A DNA stretch of 44,254 bases from Candidatus Bathyarchaeota archaeon. GTDB taxonomy: Archaea; Thermoproteota; Bathyarchaeia; 40CM-2-53-6; DTDX01. The notes under the pieces are model-generated. The model ran no database searches and was not told where the DNA came from. It worked only from the letters and a program-made list of their open reading frames with translations. Of the stretch, positions 1-9,291 are shown one piece after another. The stretch is taken from the NCBI GenBank assembly GCA_018396815.1, contig JAGTQY010000007.1:1-44254 (forward strand), in the 5' to 3' direction. The position numbers and the translations under genes were made by a program. The first letter of the stretch is position 1. Each line of letters begins with the position of its first letter.

Positions 1-1026
1 TCCTTTAGCTGATGCATTAAAGTATCCTCTAGCCTCCACATGCCTACCTTCAGGCGTAACACCAACAGCCCTAACAACACCAGGCAATTGAATAGGCAAT
101 CCATAAAGGTTTGGATCGCATTTACCTCCATATCTTACTGTACCATATATTATGGCGGGGTTTTGAGCTGCTTTAACAAGCATTATAGGCCAATTCTCAA
201 CTGGCATAGCGTTCTCTATTAATGCGGTAGTATTTTGGCTTTTTAATGGATAAGAATCTCCAAGAAAAATTTTGAAAAAGTATTTTCCAGCTATGTATGG
301 GGCTTTAATTTGGTTTATTCTAATATAGTACCATTCGCTCCATTCTCTTTCAGGGGTGAATTCTAAACCTTTCCCTGAAGCTTCTATTCTTATAATCCAC
401 CATCCTGGAGCAAAAGGATCATTCATATCAGCTTTAGAAACTAATATACGTCCATAATCATCTGTTAAAGTTGTTACTATGTTTGAGCTGTCACCTGTTA
501 ACCAATTTATTCTACCATAAGGTTCAAAACCATCTTGAATAAGTTCACCATATTTATCAATTATTGGAGCAGGTATATAAATGGAAATATTTTTGAATCT
601 AAAAATAGGTTTCGGGTTTTCAGATGTAATAAAAGCTTTAGGTTGAGAAAAATTTATAGCTATTATAAAATCTCCAACACTATCTCGAGTTAGAGTTGAA
701 GTTAAAATAGCACCTTCAGGTGAGTAAGAGTTACTAGCTAATTGAGAAGGAAACTCAAATGTTTCAAAAGGGGATTGATAACCTGGTGGATAATTTAAAT
801 TATTTAGATAAATTTTAAGTCCACTTCCCGGCCAAATATAAGCTAAAGGACCTGGAACATGCGCGTTTCCAAAGGTATTGTTTGGGTTTAATTCATGATC
901 ATTAATTTTAAAGAATGGGGATTCACCAGATATTTTACCTAAAGTTGTATGAGCTGAAACTTGAATTGTTTGAATAAATAAGAGTAAAGAAAAAAGAATT
1001 GTTAAAGCTATTTTTTTGTAACCCAC
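1..1026 (-). CDS. Secreted/surface protein, unknown function (3' end beyond window)
   Basis: The reverse strand is open without a stop from about 1056 to the window edge, so the gene is cut at its C-terminus; at least 342 residues lie inside. The GTG at 1026 starts a clean signal peptide (GYKKIALTILFSLLLF... then VSA/HTT); a TTG at 1038 is an in-frame alternative but sits too close to the GGGGG ribosome-binding-like run. The ectodomain is rich in Pro, Tyr and Asn with several N-x-S/T sequons and suggests beta-sandwich modules, but I recognise no family. It is the last visible gene of the operon that begins with the ABC ATPase at 4326 and follows another surface protein, so it is probably exported to, or acts at, the cell surface with that transporter. 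Confidence 0.7.
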   Translation of the reverse strand, partial: MGYKKIALTILFSLLLFIQTIQVSAHTTLGKISGESPFFKINDHELNPNNTFGNAHVPGPLAYIWPGSGLKIYLNNLNYPPGYQSPFETFEFPSQLASNSYSPEGAILTSTLTRDSVGDFIIAINFSQPKAFITSENPKPIFRFKNISIYIPAPIIDKYGELIQDGFEPYGRINWLTGDSSNIVTTLTDDYGRILVSKADMNDPFAPGWWIIRIEASGKGLEFTPEREWSEWYYIRINQIKAPYIAGKYFFKIFLGDSYPLKSQNTTALIENAMPVENWPIMLVKAAQNPAIIYGTVRYGGKCDPNLYGLPIQLPGVVRAVGVTPEGRHVEARGYFNASAKG

Positions 1027-1079
1027 TGAGTTATGCAATCCCCCTTTCTTGAATATTTAAACCTTAAGAAGTTTGAAGT

Positions 1080-2336
1080 TTAAAGAGGTTTTTTAAAGAT
1101 GACTCTTTTACGTTTTAAAATAAAGAGGGAAACTGCAATAATTATGACCATTGCAATTACTGCTAAAATAACTATTGAGTATCTCCATGTAACATTTATG
1201 TTTATTGGTAAAGTATCGTTAAGATTGTAGATTTCATCTTGAATCCATTCAATTCTCAAGTTTACTGTATAATTGTTTGGCGGTGTTTTTCCATCAATAT
1301 CTACTAGGAAGAAAGCTGTTTTTGATTCTCCTGGATTAATTGTACCTAGGAAATCTGTTAAAGTTCCTGAAAAATAGTTTCCAGCTAAAAGTTTTACTCT
1401 AACAGATTCAGCTTTAACATTTCCATTATTTTTTAATGTTATTTTAAATGTTACTCCTAAATCTCCAGCTTGAAAAGATGTTGGTTTAGCTTCAATTATT
1501 GTGAATTCAGCTTTTTCAGCTATAATAAAGTTTATTAAGCCTATTAAATATTTATTTGAATCTTCAATAGCATAAAGGTTTAGTGCGTAATTTCCAGGTT
1601 TAGCTTTTTTATCTACATCTATTAAAAATCGAACTTGCGTTACTTGATTTGGTTTAATAGTTCCTATAAAAGCTTCATTAGAACTTGTTGAAGATTGCTT
1701 AAAAGGTTCATTAAGCTCAAGAAAAACTTTAAGATTATTAACTGAACCTAAACCTGAGTTAACTATAAAAACGGTTAAAGCAACTTGAGCACTCCCAGGA
1801 TAAACTTTTATCGGGGTTGTAATTACATTTTGAATATGAAGTTCTCCTTTCCAAATAGGTACATCTAAATAAACAGTATCAGTTGTTTCACTTAACATTC
1901 TAGCGCTTCTATAAGTTAATTTAAAAAGCAACTTGTAAATACCTTCACTAGCGTTTTGAGCGATATTAAGTGTATATTGAAAAGTGAAGCTTCTACCTGC
2001 AGGTATATCGCCTGCAAATTTAGTAATAGATGGAACTGAATAATTTTCGCTATTAGATCGGTATTCATAGGAAAAGGGATGTTGAAGCATTAAAGTGCCT
2101 TTAACATCTCTTGCAAACTCATCTCCAGAATTAATTACAACTATTGAAAGTGTAACACCTTTATCTCCTGGGCTAGCGGTTAATGGTACAGCAGGGTTTA
2201 CACCCCAATAAACACTTGAAACAATAAGCTTTGGAATCCCAACTTGCGCTTCAACAATCGAAACGTTTACCATAATAGAGGCTAAAAAAATAATTAAAAA
2301 TATGTTTCTTAAAAATTTAAATTTTAACAATTTCAT
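1080..2336 (-). CDS. Membrane-anchored surface protein with repeated COG1361/NEW3-like beta domains
   Basis: The 418-residue protein begins with a signal peptide (about residues 8-30, ending near VEAQ), continues with about three beta-rich modules of 110-120 residues, and ends with one transmembrane helix (about 385-408) and a basic tail (KRKRVIFKKP). The modules carry phrases such as VVINSGD, VFIVNSGLG and LKNNGNVKAESVRVKL, typical of the COG1361/NEW3 'S-layer-like' domains, so the bulk faces outward. The start is well supported by GAGGTGAGAA before ATG. It follows the ABC-2 permease by 3 bases, and in archaea this family is often linked to such permeases. I infer an extracellular partner or substrate-binding component of the exporter; this is not shown by sequence. 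Confidence 0.8.
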   Translation of the reverse strand: MKLLKFKFLRNIFLIIFLASIMVNVSIVEAQVGIPKLIVSSVYWGVNPAVPLTASPGDKGVTLSIVVINSGDEFARDVKGTLMLQHPFSYEYRSNSENYSVPSITKFAGDIPAGRSFTFQYTLNIAQNASEGIYKLLFKLTYRSARMLSETTDTVYLDVPIWKGELHIQNVITTPIKVYPGSAQVALTVFIVNSGLGSVNNLKVFLELNEPFKQSSTSSNEAFIGTIKPNQVTQVRFLIDVDKKAKPGNYALNLYAIEDSNKYLIGLINFIIAEKAEFTIIEAKPTSFQAGDLGVTFKITLKNNGNVKAESVRVKLLAGNYFSGTLTDFLGTINPGESKTAFFLVDIDGKTPPNNYTVNLRIEWIQDEIYNLNDTLPININVTWRYSIVILAVIAMVIIIAVSLFILKRKRVIFKKPL

Positions 2337-2339
2337 TTC

Positions 2340-3545
2340 TCACCTCGTTAAAGCTTTTCTAAAAAGCGGAATTGCAATACTTAAAGTTATAATTGAATAT
2401 AATAAAAGAACAATTATATCCCATGCTATTTGGTTAAAGTTAGCATTTAAAACTATTACTTTTCTTAATCCATCAGCAGCGTAATAAAGCGGCATCATTT
2501 TACCTATATATTGAAGCCATTTTGGAAGCTGCTCTATAGGAAATAAAATATTGCAAATAAACATTGATGGAATTTGAAAAAGCATAATTAAAGTCATTGC
2601 TGTTTCTTGTTCAGGAGCAAGAGTTGTTGCAATTATTCCAATCCCTATAAAGCTTGAAACACCTAAAAACATTATAAGCAGCATTAAAAGGAAACTCCCA
2701 TAAATTTTAACTCCAAAAAAAGCCATTGAAATACCTAAAACTATGAATGCTTGAGCCATCCCTCTAATTGTTTGAGCTAAAACTTTACCAGTTATTATAG
2801 CGTAGCTTGAGATTGGGGCAACAAGTATTCCATCTAATGTACCTTGCTCTTTTTCTCGCGCTATAGCAGCAGCTAAACCTGAAAGCGTCCCCATAACTAT
2901 ATTTAAAGCCATAAAGCCTGGTGCTAAAAACTCAAATGAACTTGTTGTTCCAGCTATCAAGTTTCTTCTTTCAACATTTATTGGTTCAACTATAAAATTA
3001 GCATCAATTGATTCATTAACATTTTTAATTATAGATGCTGATATACTGCTTGAAATCATTTTGAAAAGCATTAAAATCTGAGAGTATACAACTGATGAAA
3101 GCTGAGAGCTTGTATCATCCATAGTAACAATAATTACAGCTTGACGGTTAGATTTTAAAGCTTCTGTAAAACCGTTTGGAACAACAATAACTCCTTTTAA
3201 TTCTCCAGCTACAATTTTCTCTCTTGCAACTTCAAAACTTGAAAAATCTTTAATTTTTAAAAGCCCAGTTGAAGAAGCTAATTGTTTAAATTGATCAGCA
3301 ACATTATGAGCGGTTGCTCCTCCATCCTCTACAACTATTCCAATTGGGATATTAGAGTAAGGTGAAGCAATTTTACCTGAATAAATATTGCTTGTTCCAA
3401 CTGTTGGAAACATAAAACCAAACAAAAACATTAAAACAATAGGAAGAGTTAAAAAAGTTATAAAAAGCATTTTCATTCTCCAAAAATATAAAAGATCTTT
3501 AAAAGCTATATCAAGAGAAGATTTAATATTATTTGAAAGACTCAT
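2340..3545 (-). CDS. ABC-2 type exporter permease
   Basis: The 401-residue integral membrane protein has the ABC-2 (YhgE/DrrB-like) layout: an N-terminal transmembrane helix (about residues 24-48), a large extracytoplasmic loop (about 50-205), then about five helices in the C-terminal half. The phrase AIAREKEQGTLDGILVAPIS between the first two helices of the C-terminal bundle is the characteristic ABC-2 coupling region. A GGAGG site precedes the ATG. It lies one base after the ATPase gene at 3547 and three bases before the surface-protein gene, so the three form one transcript. The substrate cannot be read from the sequence; exported peptides, lipids or drugs are all possible. Confidence 0.9.
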   Translation of the reverse strand: MSLSNNIKSSLDIAFKDLLYFWRMKMLFITFLTLPIVLMFLFGFMFPTVGTSNIYSGKIASPYSNIPIGIVVEDGGATAHNVADQFKQLASSTGLLKIKDFSSFEVAREKIVAGELKGVIVVPNGFTEALKSNRQAVIIVTMDDTSSQLSSVVYSQILMLFKMISSSISASIIKNVNESIDANFIVEPINVERRNLIAGTTSSFEFLAPGFMALNIVMGTLSGLAAAIAREKEQGTLDGILVAPISSYAIITGKVLAQTIRGMAQAFIVLGISMAFFGVKIYGSFLLMLLIMFLGVSSFIGIGIIATTLAPEQETAMTLIMLFQIPSMFICNILFPIEQLPKWLQYIGKMMPLYYAADGLRKVIVLNANFNQIAWDIIVLLLYSIITLSIAIPLFRKALTR

Positions 3546-3546
3546 T

Positions 3547-4326
3547 TTATATTCCTCCCATAAAACTTACTCGTATATTATTTGAAGCTGAATCTCTAAG
3601 CGTCCTTCCTGTAAGCTCAAGAAAAACTTCATGAAGAGAAGAACAATTATATTTTTTCTTAAGATTATCAGGCGTGTCTAAAGCTATTATTTTTCCATGA
3701 TCAATTATGCCAACTCTATCTGAGAGAAGCTCAGCTTCCTCCATCATATGAGTTGTTAAAACTATTGTTTTTCCATTTTTCTTAAGCTCTTTTATTAAAT
3801 CCCTAATGAATTGAACACTTTGTGGATCAAGCATAGCTGTAGGCTCATCTAAAAACACTATTTTAGGGTCATGAATTAAACCCCTAACAATATTTAATCT
3901 TTGACGCATACCACTTGAGTAACCACCAACAGGAAAATCTTTAAATCTAGTTAAAAGCACCATATCAAGCAGTTCTTTAACTCTATCTTCAAGGTGTTTC
4001 CCTCTTAACCCATATAATTTACCGAAAAACTTTAAATTCTCAACAGCTGTTAATTGTGGATATAAAATAAGTTTTTCAGCTACAAGCCCAATAATTCTTC
4101 TAACTTTCTCAGCTTGTTTAGTTACATCATAACCTCCAACAATAGCTGTTCCTTCAGTTGGTTTAGTAAGTGTACAAAGCATTCTTATAGTAGTGCTTTT
4201 TCCCGCTCCATTAGGTCCTAGAAAACCGAATATTTCACCTTCTTTAACTTCAAAATTTATATGATCAACAGCTGTAAAACTATTAAATTTTTTAGTTAAG
4301 TTTTTAGCGATTATTACTTCACTCAT
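3547..4326 (-). CDS. ABC transporter ATP-binding protein
   Basis: The 259-residue nucleotide-binding domain shows Walker A GPNGAGKST (about residues 37-45), a signature region YSSGMRQRLNIVRG, Walker B VFLDEPT with LDP, and the switch histidine in LTTHMM. It belongs to the CcmA/DrrA-type ATPases that pair with ABC-2 permeases and energises the permease encoded next. It is the first gene of the operon and has no obvious Shine-Dalgarno before ATG 4326, so the message may be leaderless or nearly so. The promoter is shared, divergently, with the PadR gene and contains a long inverted repeat. Confidence 0.93.
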   Translation of the reverse strand: MSEVIIAKNLTKKFNSFTAVDHINFEVKEGEIFGFLGPNGAGKSTTIRMLCTLTKPTEGTAIVGGYDVTKQAEKVRRIIGLVAEKLILYPQLTAVENLKFFGKLYGLRGKHLEDRVKELLDMVLLTRFKDFPVGGYSSGMRQRLNIVRGLIHDPKIVFLDEPTAMLDPQSVQFIRDLIKELKKNGKTIVLTTHMMEEAELLSDRVGIIDHGKIIALDTPDNLKKKYNCSSLHEVFLELTGRTLRDSASNNIRVSFMGGI

Positions 4327-4339
4327 TAAATATCAACCG

Positions 4340-4379
4340 ATTAAAGCTTTATATAGCAATGCGATATAATAGCTTTAAT
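4340..4379. promoter_or_regulatory. Divergent promoter with 40-bp inverted repeat; candidate PadR operator
   Basis: The core TATATAGCAATGCGATATA (4350-4368) is a 19-bp dyad with one mismatched pair. It is flanked by ATTAAAGCT (4340-4348) and its exact reverse complement AGCTTTAAT (4371-4379), offset by one base. TATA-like boxes are readable in both directions (TTTATATA for the plus gene; TATTATATC for the minus gene). Lying between the ABC operon (start 4326) and padR (start 4413), it fits an operator overlapping both core promoters, consistent with PadR autorepression and control of the exporter. The sequence is seen; the function is inferred. Confidence 0.6.
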
Positions 4380-4412
4380 AAAATATAAGTTTTATGGGCA
4401 CAGTGAAAAATA

Positions 4413-4961
4413 TTGAGTTGTAACACATTAGCTTGGGTTAAAGAAGTTTATAAAGGATACTTAAGATTAGTTATTTTAATGCTTTTAACTAAAAAACCTA
4501 TGCATGGATATGAGATAATGAATGAAGTTGAAGCTAGAACACTTGGGTTTTGGAGACCAACAGCAGGTGGGATATATCCACTTTTAAAAAAAATGGAGAG
4601 AAAAGGTGAAGTAAAAAGTAAATGGGTAAAAATATTTGGAAGAAAAAGAAAAATTTATGAAGTAACTGTTAATGGAAAAAGAAAACTTAATAATGCTTTA
4701 AAAAAACAAAAAATGTTAATGAATACTTTAAATGGGTTATTTACAGAGTTTTTAACAGAATTTTTAGATGTGAAGCTTCCATCAAAATTTAAATCTTTAT
4801 CGTTATTTCAAGATGTTTTTCCACTAGAAAATTTGAAACCGAAAACTAATAAGGATAAGAAAAAGATTTTATTAACTTTAAAGGTTAGATTAGGGGAAAT
4901 ACTTGAATCGATACAGGAAATTCTTAAAGAAATAAACCAGAAATTAAATGAAATAAAATGA
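4413..4961 (+). CDS. PadR family transcriptional regulator
   Basis: The 182-residue protein carries the PadR winged helix at about residues 15-100, with the family phrases MLLTKKPMHGYEIMNE, TAGGIYPLLKKMERKGEV and RKRKIYEVTVNGKRKL. The C-terminal part (about 140-182) is a charged helix likely to form the dimer coiled coil. The start is a TTG, chosen because GTGA lies six bases upstream and the family's N-terminus begins shortly after. It is divergent from the ABC exporter operon and probably represses it and itself through the inverted repeat between them, relieved by a hydrophobic ligand or drug as in known PadR/ABC pairs. The effector is unknown. Confidence 0.88.
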   Translation: MSCNTLAWVKEVYKGYLRLVILMLLTKKPMHGYEIMNEVEARTLGFWRPTAGGIYPLLKKMERKGEVKSKWVKIFGRKRKIYEVTVNGKRKLNNALKKQKMLMNTLNGLFTEFLTEFLDVKLPSKFKSLSLFQDVFPLENLKPKTNKDKKKILLTLKVRLGEILESIQEILKEINQKLNEIK

Positions 4962-4970
4962 AGAAAGAAA

Positions 4971-5531
4971 CTATTTTACAACTCCTATAGGGAGAATTTC
5001 CTTGTTATAAGCTTCATTTATAACTTCAGCTATAGCTAAATAGATTGCGCTGAAACCGCAGAAAACACCTTCAATACCAGCAATTCTAGTCACAATTGGT
5101 ATATATAAGCCTATAACTAAAAGGAAGAATAAAACCGCTAGAGAAATGAATACTGTTTGAAGAGCTTTATTACGTTTTAAAGTTGCTAAACTCATTAAGG
5201 CTGTGAATAAACCCCATAGAAAGAAATATGCAGCTAAGCTTGCTCTTTCAGGTGGAGGAGCCCAACCAAACCTTGGAAAAACCAGAAGAAAAACTAAAGA
5301 TAACCAGAATAAACCATAAGATGAAAAAGCTGTTGCTCCAAAAGTGTTTCCTTTTTTAAACTCCATTACTCCAGCTATTATTTGCGCTAAACCACCATAA
5401 AAAATTCCCATAGCTAAAATCATGCTTCCTAAACTATAAAACCCTATATTATGCAAGTTTAAAAGAACAGTAGTCATTCCAAAACCCATTAAACCTAAAG
5501 GCGCGGGATTAGCATATTTAAATTCACTCAA
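4971..5531 (-). CDS. GPR1/FUN34/YaaH (SatP) family acetate/succinate-type channel
   Basis: The 186-residue membrane protein begins with the family signature [14 protein letters not shown] (residues 8-21) and has six predicted transmembrane helices, the usual size for YaaH/SatP proteins. Known members move acetate, succinate or other small monocarboxylates. A second family feature is the [10 protein letters not shown] segment near residue 70. Translation probably starts at TTG 5531, preceded by GAGGCG. It is convergent with padR (9-base gap) and divergent from the dehydrogenase gene at 5648. Export or uptake of an organic acid end product of the neighbouring amino-acid catabolism is a reasonable inference. 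Confidence 0.88.
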   Translation of the reverse strand: MSEFKYANPAPLGLMGFGMTTVLLNLHNIGFYSLGSMILAMGIFYGGLAQIIAGVMEFKKGNTFGATAFSSYGLFWLSLVFLLVFPRFGWAPPPERASLAAYFFLWGLFTALMSLATLKRNKALQTVFISLAVLFFLLVIGLYIPIVTRIAGIEGVFCGFSAIYLAIAEVINEAYNKEILPIGVVK

Positions 5532-5647
5532 TTTTGATTCGCCTCTTTATCGATTAAAGAGCTAAGTTTTAAGAAAAGCGTTTTTATAAATTTTTCGGAG
5601 GCAAAGTAACATAAAGCTTTATAGTTAATATCATTAAATTCTTTATT

Positions 5648-6628
5648 ATGAGCGTTCACGTCGCAATTTATGGTTTAGGGTATATAGGAACTTTAATAGC
5701 TAAAGCTGCTTTAAGCAAGAAAAATATTAAATTAGTTGCTGGAATAGATGTGGATTTAAGTAAAATCGGTAAGGATTTAGGGGAAGTTTTAAATTTAAAT
5801 AAGAAGCTTGGAGTGAAAGTTGCGCATGATGATGAAGCTGAAAAAATTTTAAGCGAAGCTAAACCTCAAATAGTTCTTCATTCAACATTAACTCACTTAA
5901 ATGAAATATATCCTCAATTAATTAAATGCATTAAAGTTAAAGCTAATGTCATTTCTACAGCTGAAACATTATCTTATCCATGGTATAGATACCCTAAACT
6001 TGCATCTTTGATAGATGAAGAAGCGAAAAAAGCTGGAGTTGCGGTTCTTGGAACAGGTGTTAATCCAGGGTTTATTTTTGATTCTTTACCAGCTTTTTTA
6101 ACATCTGTATGCATTAAAGTAAATAGAATTCATATCATTAGAGTTATAAACGCTGCTTTACGAAGGTATTCTTTTCAAAAAAAGTATGGTTTAGGCATGA
6201 GTTTAGAAGAGTTTAAAGATAAAGCTTCAGGTCATACAGGTTATGCTGAATCAATACTTTTATTAGCTTCAATAATAGGGGTTAAGATAGATAAAATTGA
6301 AGAAAAACAAGAACCTATATTAGCGGAGAGAAACCTGAGAACAGAGTATTTCAACATAAATCCTGGGCAAGTATGCGGTTTAAAAGGTTATGGAATTGGA
6401 TACGTTAATGGAAAAGAGTTTATTAAGCTTGAGTTAATAGCAGCTGTAAATCAAAAAGATTTTGATGAAATAATAATTGATGGAGAACCCCCGCTTAAAT
6501 GGAGAAATGAATATGGAACCTCAGGCGATATCGCTACAGCAGCGATGGTTATAAATATGATTCCTAAAGTTTTAAACGCTCCTAAAGGTTTAATAACAAT
6601 GAAGGATTTTACTCTATCCATTTTCTAG
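5648..6628 (+). CDS. 2,4-diaminopentanoate dehydrogenase (Ord)/DapB-like NAD(P)-dependent dehydrogenase
   Basis: The 326-residue protein has an N-terminal Rossmann fold (VAIYGLGYIGTLIAKAAL, residues 4-21) and the layout of the DapB-like Ord family: an acidic residue after strand 2 (AGIDVDLSKIG), the loop GTGVNPGFIFDSLP (about 136-149), and GHTGYAESI near residue 196. Known members deaminate or reductively aminate 2,4-diaminopentanoate in clostridial ornithine fermentation; archaeal relatives are mostly annotated only as DapB-like. A TATA-like CTTTATA about 30 bases upstream and no Shine-Dalgarno suggest a leaderless message. The M20 hydrolase gene follows after 19 bases. Genes for the rest of the ornithine pathway (OrA/B, OrtA/B) are absent here, so the exact substrate is open. 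Confidence 0.72.
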   Translation: MSVHVAIYGLGYIGTLIAKAALSKKNIKLVAGIDVDLSKIGKDLGEVLNLNKKLGVKVAHDDEAEKILSEAKPQIVLHSTLTHLNEIYPQLIKCIKVKANVISTAETLSYPWYRYPKLASLIDEEAKKAGVAVLGTGVNPGFIFDSLPAFLTSVCIKVNRIHIIRVINAALRRYSFQKKYGLGMSLEEFKDKASGHTGYAESILLLASIIGVKIDKIEEKQEPILAERNLRTEYFNINPGQVCGLKGYGIGYVNGKEFIKLELIAAVNQKDFDEIIIDGEPPLKWRNEYGTSGDIATAAMVINMIPKVLNAPKGLITMKDFTLSIF

Positions 6629-6647
6629 GATAATTCGGTGTGAAAAA

Positions 6648-7838
6648 ATGAATGTTTGTAATAGATTAAACAATTATGAAAAAAGGATTATTTCTTTTAT
6701 AAATAAGGAAGATATTTTAACTTTTGCAAAAAAATTAATTGAAATCCCAAGTGTCAATCCTCCTGGTAAGGAGTACCCTGTAGCTAAATTCATTTATAAA
6801 ATACTGTCTAAAGCGGGGTTTGAAGTAAAAATGCAGGAAGTTTTACCAGGTAGACCTAATATTTTAGCTTCTTTAAAAGGGAAAGATGGAAAAACATTTG
6901 TGATTAATGGGCATATGGATGTTGTTCCAGCTGGTGAAGGGTGGAGAAGTGACCCGTTTAAAGGCATAATAATTAACGATAAAATTATAGGTCGTGGAGC
7001 AGCAGATATGAAAGGGGGATTAGCATCTATACTTACAGCGCTTATCGCAATTAAAAAAGCTAATATAAAAATAAATGGAGAAATTATAGTTCATGCGGTT
7101 ATTGACGAGGAAGTTGAGAGTTGTGGAACAAAAAGCATAATTAAGGAAGGAATTAAGGCTGATTACGCTGTAATCGGAGAACCAACGAATCTTTCGATTT
7201 GTATAGCACAAAAAGGTCGATTAGTTATAAAGATGACTGCTAATGGTAAAGCTGCCCATGCAAGCATACCAGATAATGGAGTAAATGCTATTTTAGATAC
7301 TATTAAGGTATTAAATAAGATGATTTCTTATGGAAATAAACTTTCTAGAAGACAACATCCATTGTTAGGTTCTCCTACACAAACGATAACCATGATTAAT
7401 GGAGGAGTAAAATCAAATATTATACCTGAAAAATGTGAAGTTATTATAGATAGAAGATTAATCCCTGGAGAAACCATTGAAAATATAAAAACTAAATTAA
7501 AAGATGCCATAAATAAATTTCAAAAAAACGTAAAAAGCTCTTTTAAAATAAGTTTTATTGAGCATGAAGCGGATCCATTTCAAATATCTCCTAATGAAAA
7601 GATAGTTAAAATCGTACAATCAAGTGTAAATGATGTTGTTGGAAAAACAAAAATCATGGGATTTCCAGCAGTTACAGATGCTTATCTATATAATAATGTA
7701 GGAATACCAACAATAATATTCGGTCCAGGAGATATAACTCAAGCTCATAAACCAAACGAATATGTTAAAATTTCTGAATTAATTTGTGCAGCGAAGATTT
7801 ACGCCTTAATTGCAATGAGATTATTAAAAAATGAGTGA
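6648..7838 (+). CDS. M20 family zinc amidohydrolase (ArgE/DapE type)
   Basis: The 396-residue protein has the M20 motifs in order: NGHMDVVPAGEGW (first zinc His and catalytic Asp), GRGAADMKGGLA (bridging Asp), IDEEVESCG (catalytic Glu-Glu), IGEPTN, and a late zinc His in ITQAHKPNEYV. The central lid/dimerisation domain lies at about residues 185-300. Members hydrolyse N-acyl amino acids or small peptides. GGTG precedes the ATG. It appears co-transcribed with the Ord-like dehydrogenase, suggesting deacylation of an acylated amino acid feeding that enzyme; the substrate cannot be assigned from sequence. Confidence 0.87.
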   Translation: MNVCNRLNNYEKRIISFINKEDILTFAKKLIEIPSVNPPGKEYPVAKFIYKILSKAGFEVKMQEVLPGRPNILASLKGKDGKTFVINGHMDVVPAGEGWRSDPFKGIIINDKIIGRGAADMKGGLASILTALIAIKKANIKINGEIIVHAVIDEEVESCGTKSIIKEGIKADYAVIGEPTNLSICIAQKGRLVIKMTANGKAAHASIPDNGVNAILDTIKVLNKMISYGNKLSRRQHPLLGSPTQTITMINGGVKSNIIPEKCEVIIDRRLIPGETIENIKTKLKDAINKFQKNVKSSFKISFIEHEADPFQISPNEKIVKIVQSSVNDVVGKTKIMGFPAVTDAYLYNNVGIPTIIFGPGDITQAHKPNEYVKISELICAAKIYALIAMRLLKNE

Positions 7839-7845
7839 AGTTTAT

Positions 7846-9291
7846 TCAAATTGGTTCCTTAACTATTTCAATTATTTTCTCTATAGTTTCTTTTGGTAAT
7901 GGTTCAGGATGATGATCCTCCAAAATTTTCTTAGCTTTTTCTTTAGCAAGTTCTAAAGTACTTCTTTTTCCCTTTTTTATCCAAGTTTCCCATTTATTTC
8001 TTTCAGAAACTATAGGGAGCCATATTTCTTTATTAAAATACTCCCGTGTGTGTTTTTGACCAAGATAATTACTTCCAAGAGGACCAACATTTTTAATTAC
8101 TTCTAAGGATTCAAGTAAAGTTTTTTCAGATACTTCTGAACTTTTAAGTATACGAAAAACCATTCCATAAATCTCGTTATCTATAATACTTTGTTCATAA
8201 CTTATAGTCAAACAACTTTCAAGCATACCTGTATGCGCAGTGATAATGTTACTTCCAGCTAAAGCAGCTATTAAGAAGGAAATTGCTTTTTCATAACCCG
8301 ATTGAATATCAACAATTTTTGAGTCTGTTGTTCCCATTACAGTACAGAAGGGTATATTATAATAATTAGCTAATTGAGCGGAGGCTGTAACATAGATGCT
8401 TCTTTCTGGAGCCCCAAGTGATACGAGACCAGTTTTCATGTCAAGTACAGTTGGCGCAGTTGTATATATCACTGGAGTCCTAGGATTAATCAATTGTGTA
8501 AGAGTGATTCCCGCCAAAATTTCAGCATTTTGTTGAATTAATAAACCTGAAGCGGTTATCGGCGCGGTTCCACCAGCATGAGGATCAGATTCTATTAAGA
8601 TTGGGATTTTAAATTTTGCGCTTTCAACAATTACTTCTAAAACGTGTTTAGGATACTTTAAAGGGGAGGCCATATCAGCTATTATTGAAAATATAGGTTT
8701 TTTCCCAATATCCTCTATGTCTATATCGAGGATTACAGAAGCCATCCTAATTTCATCAAGAAGCTCTTTTTTTCCATCAGCTTGGTTAATAACATGTTTT
8801 TCAGTATTTTTTACAACCCCTTCATAACTTTTCTTGTATATACCCCTTAAAGGAAAATCGAGAAATCTTGTTATTGGTGTCGACATTATATGAACATTAT
8901 CTAACCCATCTTGAAGTCTAGTAAAATCTTCAAGATCTTTAAAGGTGGCGGGTCTCCTGTTTCCGTCAAAATCTAAAACGGCTACAGCATTATTTCCTGA
9001 ACCGTTGTAAACATCATTTTTTGACAAGGTTATTTCATTTAAGTTTCGTCCATATAGTTTTATAGATTTAGGAGTTTTTTTAAGAGCTTCTAAAACTAGC
9101 TCATGAGGTATTTTAACAATTTTAGTTTTATAATTTACATTAGCACCCATTTTCTCCATAAAGTTTAAGACGGTTTCATCATCCATTAAGATGCCTATTT
9201 CTTCCAGCACATTTAAACTTGCAAGATGTATGGAGTAAATTTGATTTTTTGTAAATAAGGTAAGACGGTTTTTAATCAAACTGTTACTCAA
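7846..9291 (-). CDS. MttB/COG5598 family methyltransferase (non-pyrrolysine type)
   Basis: The 481-residue protein belongs to the trimethylamine methyltransferase (MttB) superfamily: LNVLEEIGILMDDE near the N-terminus, ADMASPLKYPKHVLEV and YTTAPTVLDMKTG in the barrel, and GPLGSNYLGQKHTREYF near the C-terminus. The frame reads through at full family length with no internal TAG, so it is not a pyrrolysine MttB; characterised relatives (MtgB, MtpB, MtcB) demethylate quaternary amines such as glycine betaine or proline betaine onto a corrinoid protein. The first TTG (9291) overlaps the preceding gene by 8 bases; TTG 9279 is better spaced from GGTTGAG. It is the last gene of an FAD/Fe-S dehydrogenase operon. 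No corrinoid protein or activase gene is in the window. Confidence 0.85.
   Translation of the reverse strand: MSNSLIKNRLTLFTKNQIYSIHLASLNVLEEIGILMDDETVLNFMEKMGANVNYKTKIVKIPHELVLEALKKTPKSIKLYGRNLNEITLSKNDVYNGSGNNAVAVLDFDGNRRPATFKDLEDFTRLQDGLDNVHIMSTPITRFLDFPLRGIYKKSYEGVVKNTEKHVINQADGKKELLDEIRMASVILDIDIEDIGKKPIFSIIADMASPLKYPKHVLEVIVESAKFKIPILIESDPHAGGTAPITASGLLIQQNAEILAGITLTQLINPRTPVIYTTAPTVLDMKTGLVSLGAPERSIYVTASAQLANYYNIPFCTVMGTTDSKIVDIQSGYEKAISFLIAALAGSNIITAHTGMLESCLTISYEQSIIDNEIYGMVFRILKSSEVSEKTLLESLEVIKNVGPLGSNYLGQKHTREYFNKEIWLPIVSERNKWETWIKKGKRSTLELAKEKAKKILEDHHPEPLPKETIEKIIEIVKEPI

Noticed and set aside
7846-9291. Pyrrolysine-containing trimethylamine methyltransferase
   Set aside because: The frame is full length without an internal TAG, so it belongs to the non-pyrrolysine branch.
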